NCBI RefSeq assembly: GCF_030209475.1
Contig: NZ_JARVRW010000004.1
Span: 372,001 to 436,000, forward strand
DNA from: Microbacterium sp. lyk4-40-TSB-66
GTDB lineage: Bacteria > Actinomycetota > Actinomycetes > Actinomycetales > Microbacteriaceae
DNA: 64,000 nucleotides
Direction: 5' to 3'
The position numbers were made by a program, and so were the translations under genes. Below, one piece after another: positions 52,589 through 62,230 of the stretch (positions are counted from its first letter, which is position 1; each line of letters begins with the position of its first letter). The notes beneath the pieces were generated by a model. It was not told the origin of the DNA. It made no database searches and saw only the letters and a list, made by a program, of their open reading frames with translations.

Positions 52589-53371
52589 GTGATCCGCGTC
52601 GACGCCCTCTACCGTTATCCCGTGAAGGGCTTCACGCCCGAGAAGCGCGACAGCCTCATCATCCAGGACGACGGCCGCGTGAAGGGCGACCGCACGCTCG
52701 TCTTCCGCTTCGCCGATGCCCTCGAGCCGGCGGATGCCACGTTCCCCAAGAGCCGTGGACTCGCGCTCATGACCTTCCCGACATTGGCGCGCGTCGACCT
52801 CACCCTCGACGACGAGGCGTTGACGCTGCGACTCCGTGTCGACGACCTCGACGTCACCGCCGATCTCAGCGACGAGGGCCGTGCCCGGCTCAGCGAGGCG
52901 ATCACCGCCTACCTGCGCACGACGAGCGATGCGAAGCTGCTCGAGGCCGACGGCATCCTGCCCCTGGGTCTTCTCGGCGACGGCCGCACCGCCCGCTTCC
53001 AGGACCGACCACGCGGATACATCTCGCTGCACGGCGCCGCCTCGGTCGGAGACCTGGATGCCGCGGTGCCCGCGCCCGTCGACGATCGCCGCTTCCGCTC
53101 GAACATCGTGGTGAGCGGCTCCGCGCCCTGGGCGGAGCTCGAGTGGCGAGACCGCGTGCGCATCGGCGAGGTGCTGTTCGAGGTGCAGAAGCCCATCGAG
53201 CGCTGTGCGGCGATCACGGCCAACCCCGACACGGGCGTCCGCGACGCCCGCCTGCTGCGGGTGCTCACGACGGAGTTCGGTCAGGACGAACCGACACTCG
53301 GCATCCTGCTGCTCCCGGTCGGCGCGGGAGGCACGATCCGCACCGGCGACGAGGTCACGCCCCTCGCCTGA
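52589..53371 (+). CDS. MOSC domain-containing protein
   Basis: The 260-residue protein has an N-terminal beta-barrel (MOSC_N: YRYPVKGFTPEKRDSLII) and a MOSC domain with the conserved Cys in KPIERCAAITANPDTG. MOSC proteins handle molybdenum cofactor sulphur or act in amidoxime reduction. GAGGAT lies six bases before the GTG, which could serve as a -10 (leaderless) or an unusual ribosome-binding site. Confidence 0.9.
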   Translation: MIRVDALYRYPVKGFTPEKRDSLIIQDDGRVKGDRTLVFRFADALEPADATFPKSRGLALMTFPTLARVDLTLDDEALTLRLRVDDLDVTADLSDEGRARLSEAITAYLRTTSDAKLLEADGILPLGLLGDGRTARFQDRPRGYISLHGAASVGDLDAAVPAPVDDRRFRSNIVVSGSAPWAELEWRDRVRIGEVLFEVQKPIERCAAITANPDTGVRDARLLRVLTTEFGQDEPTLGILLLPVGAGGTIRTGDEVTPLA

Positions 53372-53412
53372 CGCGCCCGCGGCCGGGACGGCGTCCGCTC
53401 ACGCGCACTCCA

Positions 53413-53494
53413 CGCGAGAACTCGCGCGAGTCGCCGAGAACCGTCGCTTCGGCAGGCGGGGGAGCGACGAAATCCGGCGACTCACGCGGGAGAA
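53413..53494. repeat. Short inverted-word cluster
   Basis: GAGAAC words occur at 53416 and 53436 (20 bp apart), and cgagtcgccg near 53427 is inverted as cggcgactc near 53476. The pattern resembles the 19-bp arrays elsewhere but is less regular. It sits between the convergent MOSC and TRIC genes. Confidence 0.35.
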
Positions 53495-53501
53495 GACCGG
53501 G

Positions 53502-54209
53502 TCACTCCGGGTCGTCGGTACGGATGATCGGGATGCCGGTGGTCTCGACCGCGACCTTGCGGCGGTAGAGCTTGCGCTGCTCGGGGAGAGACAGGTCGAA
53601 CAGCACGGCCAGCACACGGATGACGGTGGTGACCGCGACGCCGATGACGGCCGCGATGGGCAGCGGCACACCGAAGGCGGCGGTCGTCGCCAGCACCGCA
53701 CAGCCGCCGCCGGCCGCGACGGCGTAGAGCGAGCCGACGTGCATGATCGCGACGGGCAGACCCATCAGCACGTCCCGCAGCACGCTGCCCCCGGCCGCCG
53801 CGAGCACCCCGACGAAGACGGCCGGCACCTCCGGCATCCCGAGCGCGAGAGCCTTCGAGGTGCCGAAAGCGCCGAACAGGCCGATGACGACGGCGTCGAG
53901 CAGCACGATCGCGCGGTTCAGCCGCTGGAAGATCCCCGACAGCAGCATCCCCACGATCGAGGCGAGGGTCGCGGTGATGAGGTACCAGTTGCTCTGCAGG
54001 GTCGCGGGGGTGAGCCCCAGCAGCAGGTCGCGGATGAGACCGCCGCCCATGCCGAGCAGGATGCCGATGATCGCCACGCCCAGCAGGTCGAGGCGCCGTT
54101 GGCCCTGGAAACCAGAGGCGAACAGCGCGCCCTGCACACCGCCCAGGGCGACGGCGGTGAGATCCGCCCACAGGGGGATGACGAAGGTCGGGGTGTCCAC
54201 GGCATCCAT
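53502..54209 (-). CDS. TRIC (trimeric intracellular cation) channel family protein
   Basis: The 235-residue protein has about seven membrane segments and two glycine-rich repeats ([11 protein letters not shown] and [11 protein letters not shown]), the signature of bacterial TRIC channels (formerly UPF0126). These form potassium-permeable trimers. It starts [14 protein letters not shown] at the ATG 54207-54209, with GGGAGA upstream, and is divergent from recO. Confidence 0.92.
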   Translation of the reverse strand: MDAVDTPTFVIPLWADLTAVALGGVQGALFASGFQGQRRLDLLGVAIIGILLGMGGGLIRDLLLGLTPATLQSNWYLITATLASIVGMLLSGIFQRLNRAIVLLDAVVIGLFGAFGTSKALALGMPEVPAVFVGVLAAAGGSVLRDVLMGLPVAIMHVGSLYAVAAGGGCAVLATTAAFGVPLPIAAVIGVAVTTVIRVLAVLFDLSLPEQRKLYRRKVAVETTGIPIIRTDDPE

Positions 54210-54283
54210 TCTCCCGCCCGGTCGACGCGTTCGCGGGGCGCGCCGCGCAGGCCGCACCGAGCGGTCGAGGACGATAATGGACT

Positions 54284-55012
54284 GTGCCCACCTACCGCGA
54301 CGAGGTCGTGGTCCTGCGTACCCACAAGCTCGGGGAGGCGGACCGCATCCTCACCCTGCTCAGCCGCCGCAACGGCAAGATCCGCGCGGTGGCCAAGGGG
54401 GTGCGCCGCACCTCGTCGAAGTTCGGCTCGCGGCTCGAACCGTTCATGGTCGCCGACGTGCAGCTGTTCAAGGGACGCAACCTCGACATCATGCAGCAGG
54501 CGGAGTCGCTCGGTTCGTACGGCGCCGACATCGTGGCGAATTACGACGTCTACACCACCGCCAGCGCCATGGTCGAGACCGCCGATCGTCTCAACGAGGC
54601 CGAGGCGACACCCCAGCAGTACCTGCTGCTGGTCGGCGGGCTCCGTTCCCTCGCCCGCGGCGAGCACCCCGAGCGCAGCGTGCTCGACTCGTACCTGTTG
54701 CGCGCGATGGCGCTCTCGGGCTGGGCGCCCGGTCTGACCGAATGCGCCCGTTGCGGCACGGTCGGCGACCACGACTACTTCCTGCCGCAGCTCGGCGGCG
54801 TGATCTGCTCCACCTGCGCCCCGGCGGGCTCCCCGCGCGTCGCGCGCGACACGCTCGACATGCTGCGTGCGCTCATGGCGGGGGAGTGGGAGACCATCGA
54901 CGCCGCCCCCGGTCGCACGACGGCCGCCGCCTCCGGTCTCGTCGCCGCCTACGCGCAGTTCCACTTGGAACGCGGCATCCGTTCCCTCCCGCACCTGGAG
55001 TCGTATCGATGA
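54284..55012 (+). CDS. recO: DNA repair protein RecO
   Basis: RecO helps load RecA on SSB-coated DNA. The 242-residue protein has an N-terminal OB fold ([22 protein letters not shown]) and a zinc finger with CARCGTVGD and CSTCAP. GATAAT lies five bases before the GTG, a leaderless pattern. The stop overlaps uppS by ATGA, the usual actinobacterial pairing. Confidence 0.96.
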   Translation: MPTYRDEVVVLRTHKLGEADRILTLLSRRNGKIRAVAKGVRRTSSKFGSRLEPFMVADVQLFKGRNLDIMQQAESLGSYGADIVANYDVYTTASAMVETADRLNEAEATPQQYLLLVGGLRSLARGEHPERSVLDSYLLRAMALSGWAPGLTECARCGTVGDHDYFLPQLGGVICSTCAPAGSPRVARDTLDMLRALMAGEWETIDAAPGRTTAAASGLVAAYAQFHLERGIRSLPHLESYR

Positions 55013-55812
55013 CACCCAAGCCGTTCACGCACCGCGATGCCGTGCCGTACCGCCCGCTCGACTGGACCGGGGAGTACCCGCCGTCCTACCCGCGGGGCGC
55101 GGTGCCCGAGCACGTCGCGATCGTGATGGACGGCAACGGCCGTTGGGCGAACCGCCAGGGGCTGACCCGCGTCGAGGGCCACCGGGCGGGCGAGGCGGCG
55201 CTGCTCGACGTCGTCGCCGGAGCGATCCAGGCCGGGGTCAAGCACCTGTCGGTCTACGCGTTTTCGACCGAGAACTGGTCGCGCTCACCCGACGAGGTGC
55301 GCTTCCTCATGGGCTTCAACCGCGAGGTGCTCCACCGACGCCGTGACCAGCTGAACGAGTGGGGCGTGCGCATCCGCTGGTCGGGGCGTAAGCCGCGTCT
55401 CTGGGGCTCGGTGATCAAGGAACTGCAGCACGCCGAGCGACTCACCGAGGGCAACTCCACCCTGACCCTCACGATGTGCGTCAACTACGGCGGACGCATC
55501 GAGATCGTGGATGCCATGCGCCGCATCGGCGACGACATCGCCGCCGGACGACTCAAGCCCTCGGCGGTGACGGAGAAGCTGATCCGCAAGAACCTGTACC
55601 AACCCGACATGCCCGACGTCGACCTGTTCGTGCGTTCCAGTGGCGAGCAGCGCACCTCGAACTTCCTGCTGTGGGAGTCGGCGTACGCCGAGATGGTGTT
55701 CCTCGACACGCTCTGGCCCGACTTCCGTCGCACGCACCTGTGGGATGCGATCGGGCACTACCAGTCGCGCGACCGCCGCTTCGGTGGAGCGGTCGACAAG
55801 CCCACGGCGTGA
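55009..55812 (+). CDS. uppS: Isoprenyl transferase (undecaprenyl diphosphate synthase)
   Basis: The 267-residue cis-prenyltransferase makes the lipid carrier for cell-wall synthesis. The catalytic Asp41 lies in VMDGNGRWA, with [11 protein letters not shown] and [19 protein letters not shown] also present. It is coupled to recO by ATGA. Chain length cannot be predicted from sequence alone. Confidence 0.95.
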   Translation: MTPKPFTHRDAVPYRPLDWTGEYPPSYPRGAVPEHVAIVMDGNGRWANRQGLTRVEGHRAGEAALLDVVAGAIQAGVKHLSVYAFSTENWSRSPDEVRFLMGFNREVLHRRRDQLNEWGVRIRWSGRKPRLWGSVIKELQHAERLTEGNSTLTLTMCVNYGGRIEIVDAMRRIGDDIAAGRLKPSAVTEKLIRKNLYQPDMPDVDLFVRSSGEQRTSNFLLWESAYAEMVFLDTLWPDFRRTHLWDAIGHYQSRDRRFGGAVDKPTA

Positions 55813-55861
55813 CGGATGCCGTTCACGGAATAGATCGACGATTCGGAGGGTTGCACGCGAT

Positions 55862-56545
55862 ATGACGGATGCCATCAAGATCGACGTGTGGAGTGACATC
55901 GCCTGCCCCTGGTGCTACATCGGCAAGCGGAACCTCGAGAACGGCCTGGCCGCCACGGCCGCCGACGACGACGCCCCGGTCGTCGAGATCGAGTACCACT
56001 CGTTCGAGCTCTCACCCGACACCCCCGAGGACTTCGACGGGGGAGAGGTCGACTACCTCTCGCAGCACAAGGGCATCTCGCCCGAGTCGGCGCGCGAGAT
56101 GCTCGATCGCGTCACCGGCGTCGCCGCCGACGCGGGGCTGACCTACCGCTTCGATCTGCTCAAGCACACGAACACCGTCAAGGCCCACGAGCTGCTGCAC
56201 TTCGCGAAGGAGAACGGGCGTCAGCTCGAACTCGCCGAGATCCTCATGTCGGCGTACTTCCTCGAGGGCAGGCACGTCGGGCGCGATGACGATCTCGTCC
56301 GGCTCGCCGTCGAGGCGGGGCTCGACGAAGACGCCGCGCGCGACGCCCTCGCGTCGCAGCGCTACCGGGCCGCGGTGCGCGCCGATCAGGCTCAGGCGCA
56401 GCAGTTCGGCATCACGGGCGTTCCGTTCTTCGTCATCGACGGCAAGTACGGCGTGAGCGGTGCGCAGCCGGTTGAGGCGTTCACGCAGATCGCCCGCCAG
56501 GTGTGGGGCGAGCGTCGCGAGGCATCCGCGACCGCCGACGCCTGA
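55862..56545 (+). CDS. DsbA-family (FrnE-like) thiol oxidoreductase
   Basis: The 227-residue protein has the thioredoxin fold with CPWC at 15-18 (IACPWCYIGK), the helical insertion and the cis-Pro loop GVPFFVIDGKYG. There is no signal peptide, so it is cytosolic, as FrnE-type oxidoreductases are. These act in polyketide or stress-related redox chemistry. It stands alone after uppS. Confidence 0.92.
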   Translation: MTDAIKIDVWSDIACPWCYIGKRNLENGLAATAADDDAPVVEIEYHSFELSPDTPEDFDGGEVDYLSQHKGISPESAREMLDRVTGVAADAGLTYRFDLLKHTNTVKAHELLHFAKENGRQLELAEILMSAYFLEGRHVGRDDDLVRLAVEAGLDEDAARDALASQRYRAAVRADQAQAQQFGITGVPFFVIDGKYGVSGAQPVEAFTQIARQVWGERREASATADA

Positions 56546-56625
56546 TCCATCCTTCACAGCGGTGTCCGCAGCCGGTCCGTCCGGCGCGGGCACCGCTGTC
56601 GCACGACGTCTGGGAGAATGAAACG

Positions 56626-57792
56626 ATGACCACGGCAACGGCCCCGGCGCGCACACTCCGCATCGGAAACATCGAGCTCGACGCTCCGGTCGTCCTCGCG
56701 CCCATGGCCGGCATCACGAACACCGCGTTCCGCCGGCTCTGCCGCGAATACGGCGCCGGGCTGTACGTGAGCGAGATGATCACGACCCGTGCGCTCGTGG
56801 AACGCAACGACACCACGATGCGGCTCATCCGCCACCACGAGTCCGAGACGCCGCGCTCCATCCAGCTCTACGGGGTCGACCCGGCCACCGTCGAGGCGGC
56901 CGTGCGCCTGATCGTCGACGAAGACCACGCCGACCACATCGACCTGAACTTCGGATGCCCCGTTCCCAAGGTCACCCGGCGCGGCGGCGGTGCCGCACTG
57001 CCGTGGAAGACCTCGCTCTTCCGCGAGATCGTCGAGCGGGCCGTTCGCGCCGCGGGTACCACGCCGCTGACGATCAAGATGCGCAAGGGCATCGACGCCG
57101 ATCACCTCACCTACCTCGAGGCCGGGCGCATCGCCGAGGGTGCCGGGGTGGCATCCATCGCCCTGCACGCCCGCACGGCGAGCGAGTTCTACTCCGGCCA
57201 CGCCGACTGGTCGGCCATCACGAAGCTCAAAGAGACCGTGACGAGCGTCCCGGTGCTGGGCAACGGCGACATCTGGTCGGCCGACGACGCCGTGCGCATG
57301 ATGGCCGAGACCGGCTGCGACGGCGTCGTCGTCGGGCGCGGATGCCTCGGCCGCCCGTGGCTCTTCGGCGATCTGGCCCGCGCGCTGGGCGGCCCCGACG
57401 CCGCACACGGCGAGCCCGTCGACGCCACCCTCGGGTTCGTGGCCCAGGCGTTCCGCCGCCACGCGGAGTTGCTGGTCGAGTTCTTCGACGACGAGGGCCG
57501 CGGATGCCGAGACATCCGCAAGCACGTCGCCTGGTACTTCAAGGGGTATCCGGTCGGCGGCGAGCTGCGCGCGAGCCTCGCGACCGCATCGAGCCTCGAC
57601 GAGTTCGACGACCTGCTGGCCACGATGGAACTCGACGCGCCCTACCCGGGCGCCGCCGCCGAGGGGCAGCGCGGCCGCGCCGGCACGCCCAAGCGCCCGG
57701 CGCTTCCCGACGGGTGGCTCGCCTCGCGGGAGATCGGCGACGATGCCGGGCGCGCCCTGGCCGACGCGGAGCTGGACCACAGCGGTGGCTGA
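56626..57792 (+). CDS. dusB: tRNA-dihydrouridine synthase
   Basis: The 388-residue flavoenzyme reduces uridine to dihydrouridine in tRNA. It has LAPMAGITNTAFRRL, the catalytic-Cys block LNFGCPVPKVTRRGGG, and VVGRGCLGRPW. GAGAAT lies six bases before the ATG, a leaderless pattern. dgt begins eight bases before its stop. Confidence 0.95.
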   Translation: MTTATAPARTLRIGNIELDAPVVLAPMAGITNTAFRRLCREYGAGLYVSEMITTRALVERNDTTMRLIRHHESETPRSIQLYGVDPATVEAAVRLIVDEDHADHIDLNFGCPVPKVTRRGGGAALPWKTSLFREIVERAVRAAGTTPLTIKMRKGIDADHLTYLEAGRIAEGAGVASIALHARTASEFYSGHADWSAITKLKETVTSVPVLGNGDIWSADDAVRMMAETGCDGVVVGRGCLGRPWLFGDLARALGGPDAAHGEPVDATLGFVAQAFRRHAELLVEFFDDEGRGCRDIRKHVAWYFKGYPVGGELRASLATASSLDEFDDLLATMELDAPYPGAAAEGQRGRAGTPKRPALPDGWLASREIGDDAGRALADAELDHSGG

Positions 57793-59116
57793 GGTCGCGG
57801 TGACCGCCGCCCGCCCCCTCGGGTACGACGACGCGGACGCTGCCCGCTTCCACGTCGAGAAGCACCGCTCCCAGCGAGACGACTTCGCTCGCGACCGAGC
57901 CCGCGTGCTGCACTCCGCGGCGCTTCGCCGGCTCGCCGCCAAGACCCAGGTGCTGAGCCCCGCCAGCCCCGCCGACTTCGCCCGCAACCGTCTCACGCAC
58001 TCGCTCGAGGTGGCCCAGGTCGGCCGCGAGCTCGCCACCGCCCTGCAGCTGTCGCCCGACGTCGTCGACACGGCATGCCTCAGCCACGACCTCGGCCACC
58101 CGCCGTTCGGGCACAACGGCGAACGCGCACTCAACGAGTGGGCGGAAGACATCGGCGGGTTCGAGGGCAACGCGCAGACGCTGCGCATCCTCACGCGACT
58201 CGAGCCCAAGGTCTTCGGCGCCGACGGTGAACCGTTCGGACTCAACCTGACCCGGTCGAGCCTCGACGCCACCTGCAAATACCCGTGGACGGCCGACGAG
58301 CCCGTCCCCGACCCCGGCGGACGGCTGAAGTTCGGCGTATACCCCGACGACGAGCCGGTGTTCCACTGGATGCGCGGCGAGGCGCCCGCCCGCCAGCGGT
58401 GCATCGAGGCCGAGGTCATGGACCTCTCGGACGACATCGCCTATTCGGTGCACGACTTCGAAGACGCGGTCGTCAACCGGTACGTCGACCCCGCGCGTCT
58501 GGCATCCCGCGTCGGACGCGAGGGTCTGCTCGACGCGATCCAGCGCTGGGTGGGGTACGACTTCGTGCGCGACGACCTCGACGCGGGTCTCGAACGCCTG
58601 ATGGCCATGCCGGAATGGATCCCGTCGTTCGACGGCTCGCGTCCTGCTCTCGCGCGGCTCAAGAACCTCACCTCCGACCTCATCGGCCGCTTCGCGCGCG
58701 CCGCCACCGCGGCCACCCGCGAGGCCTTCCCCGCCGACGAGCTCACCCGCTACCGCGCGCACGTGGTCGTCCCGGCCGCCGTCGAGGTCGAGATGGCGGT
58801 GCTGAAGGGCATCATCGGCGCCACCGTCGTCTCGATCGACGGCCGCAAGGTGCTCTACCGCGAGCAGCGCAACGTGCTCAAGCGCCTGGCATCCGCGATG
58901 TGGGAGAACCCCGGTGCGCTCGACGCGCTGCACGCCCCCGACTTCGCCGCCGCCGCAGACGACACCGCGCGCCGCCGCGTGGTGGTCGATCAGGTGGCGA
59001 GCCTGACCGACCAGCTCGCGATCGCGTGGCACGGCCGACTCGTCGGCGACGTGGATGCCGCCGAGCTCGGCGTCTGGGCGCCCGGCGCCCGCGCCGCCCG
59101 GGGAGCGGATGTCTGA
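57785..59116 (+). CDS. dgt: Deoxyguanosinetriphosphate triphosphohydrolase
   Basis: Dgt cleaves dGTP to deoxyguanosine and triphosphate. The 443-residue protein has the HD motif with His72 and the HD pair His101-Asp102 (SHDLGHPPFGHNGE), and MDLSDDIAYSVHDFEDA. GTGGCTGA overlaps the dusB stop by 8 nt; TGATG joins it to dnaG. The dgt-dnaG order is conserved in actinobacteria and links dNTP balance to replication. Confidence 0.95.
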   Translation: MAEVAVTAARPLGYDDADAARFHVEKHRSQRDDFARDRARVLHSAALRRLAAKTQVLSPASPADFARNRLTHSLEVAQVGRELATALQLSPDVVDTACLSHDLGHPPFGHNGERALNEWAEDIGGFEGNAQTLRILTRLEPKVFGADGEPFGLNLTRSSLDATCKYPWTADEPVPDPGGRLKFGVYPDDEPVFHWMRGEAPARQRCIEAEVMDLSDDIAYSVHDFEDAVVNRYVDPARLASRVGREGLLDAIQRWVGYDFVRDDLDAGLERLMAMPEWIPSFDGSRPALARLKNLTSDLIGRFARAATAATREAFPADELTRYRAHVVVPAAVEVEMAVLKGIIGATVVSIDGRKVLYREQRNVLKRLASAMWENPGALDALHAPDFAAAADDTARRRVVVDQVASLTDQLAIAWHGRLVGDVDAAELGVWAPGARAARGADV

Positions 59117-60957
59117 TGGCCCGCATCCGCCAGGCCGACGTCGACGAGGTGAAGGCGCGGGTCAACATCGCCGACGTGATCGGCGAGCGCGTGGCACTGA
59201 AGCCGGCCGGCGTCGGGTCGATGAAGGGCCTCTGCCCCTTCCACGATGAGCGGTCGCCGAGCTTCAACGTGCGCCCGCAGGTCGGGTACTACCACTGCTT
59301 CGGCTGCGGCGAGTCGGGTGACGTCTACTCCTTCCTGCGCGCGTTGGATCACGTGTCGTTCACCGAGGCGGTCGAGCGCATGGCCGCGCGCGTCGGCTAC
59401 ACGCTGCACTACGAAGACGGGGGAGCGGCCCCCGAGACGACCGGACGCTCGCGGCTGTACGCGGCGAACGCAGCCGCCGCCGAGTACTTCCGCGCGCAGC
59501 TGATGACACCCGAGGCCGAGATCGGTCGACGTTTCCTCGGCGACCGCGGTTTCGATGCGGGAGCGGCGGCCCACTTCGGCGTCGGCTACGCCCCGAAGGG
59601 GTGGTCGAACCTGTACGACCACCTGACGGCGCAGAAGTTCTCCCGCGACGAGCTCGAGAAGGCCGGGTTGGTGTCGGCCAGCCAGCGCGGCGGCGTGTAC
59701 GACCGCTTCCGCGGGCGCCTGATCTGGCCGATCCGCGACGTGACGGGCCAGGTGATCGGCTTCGGCGCCCGCAAGCTGTACGACGACGATCAGGGCCCCA
59801 AGTACCTCAACACCCCCGAGACGATCATCTACAAGAAGTCGCAGGTGCTGTATGGCCTCGACCTCGCCAAGCGCGACATCTCCCGGTCGCACCGGGTGGT
59901 CGTGGTCGAGGGTTACACCGACGTCATGGCCTGCCACCTCGCGGGCGTCACGACGGCGATCGCCTCGTGCGGCACGGCTTTCGGCAGCGACCACATCACC
60001 GTGCTCCGACGAGTGATGGGTGACGACAGCTCGTCGGGCGAGGTCGTCTTCACGTTCGACCCCGACGCCGCGGGACAGAAGGCGGCACTGCGCGCCTTCG
60101 CCGACGAGAAGCGTTTCGCCGCGCAGACCTACGTCGCGGTGGCGCCCGAAGGACTCGACCCGTGCGATCTGCGCCTGCAGCGGGGCGACGGTGCCGTTCG
60201 CGCGCTGATGGAGAACAAGAATCCGATGTTCGAGTTCGTCATCGATCAGCGCCTCAAGGACTTCGATCTCGCGAGTGTCGAAGGGCGTGCGGGTGCGCTC
60301 CGCGCCGCGGCCCCCATCGTCGCCGACATCCGTGACCCGTCCCTTCGTCCCGGGTACGTCCGGGTGCTCGCCCGTCGCCTCGGCCTCGACATGCCCGAGG
60401 TGCAGGCCGCCGTGGAGCGCGCCGCTCGCGGGGCCGACCGCGCCGAGCAACGCGAGAACGCCCGCGTCGCCGAGCCCGCGCCCATCGCCGTATCCGTCAC
60501 CATGGCGTCGCTGCCCAACACGCGCGACGTCGCGCTCGAGCGGGGGGCGATGATGGCGTTCCTCCAATACGGGCACCGCATCGAGGCCGATGTGTTCCTC
60601 CGCGCGCTGCAGCTGCCGTTCGGACACCCCGCCCTCGAAGCCGTGCGCAGTTCGCTGGCATCCACCGATCTTTCGCAGCCCGGCTGGGCGGTGGCGGCCG
60701 TCGAAGCGGTGCGCGAGCCGTTCCGTTCGCTCGCCGCCGAACTGCTGACCGCGGAGTTCCCCGCACGCACCGAAGAGGGTGCGGTGGCCTCGGCGAACGA
60801 TCTCGCCCGCGGGCTGCTCGTGCGCCAGCTGCAGCGCGAGAAGGATGACCTGCTCCGCGGCATCCAGCGCGTGCCGGCCGATTCCGAAGAGGGGCGTCGT
60901 CTTCGTCTGCGGTTGCGTGAACTCGATGCCGACAGGCAGCGGCTGATCGTGTCCTAG
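59116..60957 (+). CDS. dnaG: DNA primase
   Basis: DnaG makes RNA primers for replication. The 613-residue protein has the N-terminal zinc ribbon (Cys40, His43, Cys61, Cys64 in LCPFH and YHCFGCGES), the TOPRIM core with VVVVEGYTDVMACH and FTFDPDAAGQKAALRAF, and a C-terminal helicase-binding domain. It is followed by a repeat-rich intergenic region rather than another gene. Confidence 0.97.
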   Translation: MARIRQADVDEVKARVNIADVIGERVALKPAGVGSMKGLCPFHDERSPSFNVRPQVGYYHCFGCGESGDVYSFLRALDHVSFTEAVERMAARVGYTLHYEDGGAAPETTGRSRLYAANAAAAEYFRAQLMTPEAEIGRRFLGDRGFDAGAAAHFGVGYAPKGWSNLYDHLTAQKFSRDELEKAGLVSASQRGGVYDRFRGRLIWPIRDVTGQVIGFGARKLYDDDQGPKYLNTPETIIYKKSQVLYGLDLAKRDISRSHRVVVVEGYTDVMACHLAGVTTAIASCGTAFGSDHITVLRRVMGDDSSSGEVVFTFDPDAAGQKAALRAFADEKRFAAQTYVAVAPEGLDPCDLRLQRGDGAVRALMENKNPMFEFVIDQRLKDFDLASVEGRAGALRAAAPIVADIRDPSLRPGYVRVLARRLGLDMPEVQAAVERAARGADRAEQRENARVAEPAPIAVSVTMASLPNTRDVALERGAMMAFLQYGHRIEADVFLRALQLPFGHPALEAVRSSLASTDLSQPGWAVAAVEAVREPFRSLAAELLTAEFPARTEEGAVASANDLARGLLVRQLQREKDDLLRGIQRVPADSEEGRRLRLRLRELDADRQRLIVS

Positions 60958-61039
60958 CGGCGACTCCGGACGCTGCTGCGCACACACCCGAGGGACGGCC
61001 GCCGCGGAGACGGCGCGTCTTGGCCGACCCCGCATGCCC

Positions 61040-61160
61040 TGCCGAGACCGCGGGTCTTCGCCGAGACCGCGCGTCCGTGCCGAGACCGCGCGTCCGTGCC
61101 GAGACCGCACTCTCTCGGCGCCCATCTCGTGCGGTCTCGGCGAACGCGTGCGGTCTCGGG
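61040..61160. repeat. 19-bp-period word array, four forward and two reverse
   Basis: GCCGAGACCG-type words start at 61041, 61060, 61079 and 61098 (exact 19-bp steps), and inverted GCGGTCTCGG words at 61131 and 61150 (also 19 bp). Two further degenerate forward units can be traced upstream to about 61007. The core GAGACCGC differs from the other two 19-bp elements, and the centre spacing is longer. The array fills most of the 316-bp gap between dnaG and the ABC ATPase gene. A 19-bp period rules out a coding repeat. Confidence 0.85.
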
Positions 61161-61273
61161 GGCGAACCGGGGCTCGGCGGCAGCGGGTGAGCCGGCACGT
61201 CCGCGAGGTCGCCTGGTCGATGCGTCCGGGCGCGCCGTTGGCATCCCTCCCCCCGGTGGGCGAGGATGAGGGG

Positions 61274-62047
61274 ATGCCCCGGATCCTCGACACCGACGTC
61301 GTCCTCCGCACGGATGACCTCTCCCTGGCCCGCAGCGGCGTGCGCGTCATCGACGGTGTCACGTTCACACTGCTGCCGGGACGAACACTGGTCGTGCGCG
61401 GAGCCACGGGAGCGGGCAAGAGCTCGCTGGTCTCGCTTCTCGCCGGCCATCCCGACGATGGGCTCGGCGTCGTCGGCGGCGATGCGCGCGTGCATGGGAT
61501 CTCGGCACGGCACCCCGGGCGGGCGCGCCGCGAGTGGGTGTTCCACACCGGCTTCCTGCCGCAGGGGGCGGGAGCCTCGCTGCCGTCGCGCCTGACCGTG
61601 CACGATGTCATCTCGGAACCGATCACGAGCCGTGACCGCCGCGTGAACACCCGCGCCCTCGCCGTGCGCGTGGCGACGCTGCTCGACGAGATGGAGCTTC
61701 CGCTCGGCACGGCCCCGAAGTACCCGTACGAGCTCAGCGCGGGCATGCGGCAGCGCGTCGCACTGGCCCGCGCGCTCGTGCTCGAGCCCCGCCTGTTCGT
61801 CGCCGACGACCTGTACGCGAATCTGGACCTCGAGGTGCGCGCGGCCGCCCGCACGGCGATCACGCGCCGCCGCGACGAACGCGACATGGCATCCCTCATC
61901 GTGACGAACGACGCCGACGCGCCGCGGGAATTGGATGCCGACGTGCTCGTCCTCCACGCCGGTCACGCCGTCGGCTTGGGACACGGCGGGGATGCTGTGC
62001 AGTGGACTCCCGACGGCACGCCCGAGAGACGACTTTCGTCCCCCTGA
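61274..62047 (+). CDS. Orphan ABC-type ATPase with altered catalytic residues
   Basis: The 257-residue protein has Walker A GATGAGKSS at 43-51, Q-loop Gln97 and signature LSAGMRQR at 154-161. The Walker B region reads LFVADDLY at 174-181, so the catalytic Glu after the Walker B Asp is replaced by Asp179. The switch (H-loop) His is replaced by Asn212 in VTNDADAP. No permease or binding protein is near. ATP hydrolysis is therefore likely slow or lost, suggesting a regulatory or structural role. GAGGAT lies six bases before the ATG. Confidence 0.85.
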   Translation: MPRILDTDVVLRTDDLSLARSGVRVIDGVTFTLLPGRTLVVRGATGAGKSSLVSLLAGHPDDGLGVVGGDARVHGISARHPGRARREWVFHTGFLPQGAGASLPSRLTVHDVISEPITSRDRRVNTRALAVRVATLLDEMELPLGTAPKYPYELSAGMRQRVALARALVLEPRLFVADDLYANLDLEVRAAARTAITRRRDERDMASLIVTNDADAPRELDADVLVLHAGHAVGLGHGGDAVQWTPDGTPERRLSSP

Positions 62048-62072
62048 TTTTCTCGCCGCCCCCGCGTGCTGT

Positions 62073-62078
62073 TAGTAT
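62073..62078 (+). promoter_or_regulatory. Putative -10 of tRNA-Asn
   Basis: TAGTAT lies about 32 bases before the tRNA 5' end, and no -35 with good match was identified. The call rests on position and the -10 pattern only. Confidence 0.4.
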
Positions 62079-62109
62079 CGTGGGGTTGCCCACCGCAAGG
62101 CGGGCATGA

Positions 62110-62182
62110 TCCTCGGTAGCTCAATTGGCAGAGCAATCGGCTGTTAACCGATAGGTTCTTGGTTCGAGTCCAAGCCGGGGAG
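62110..62182 (+). tRNA. tRNA-Asn (GTT)
   Basis: The 73-nt cloverleaf has acceptor TCCTCGG/CCGGGGA, anticodon loop CTGTTAA with anticodon GTT, T-arm GGTTCGAGTCC and discriminator G. CCA is encoded at 62183-62185, unlike in tRNA-Ala at 22444. A strong terminator follows. Confidence 0.97.
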
Positions 62183-62189
62183 CCAACGG

Positions 62190-62217
62190 AAGGCCCGCCT
62201 CATCAGAGGCGGGCCTT
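62190..62217 (+). terminator. Terminator of tRNA-Asn
   Basis: A perfect 12-bp stem (aaggcccgcctc at 62190-62201 with 62206-62217) around an ATCA loop follows the tRNA by five bases after CCA. Confidence 0.88.
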
Positions 62218-62230
62218 CGTCGTCCTCCGC

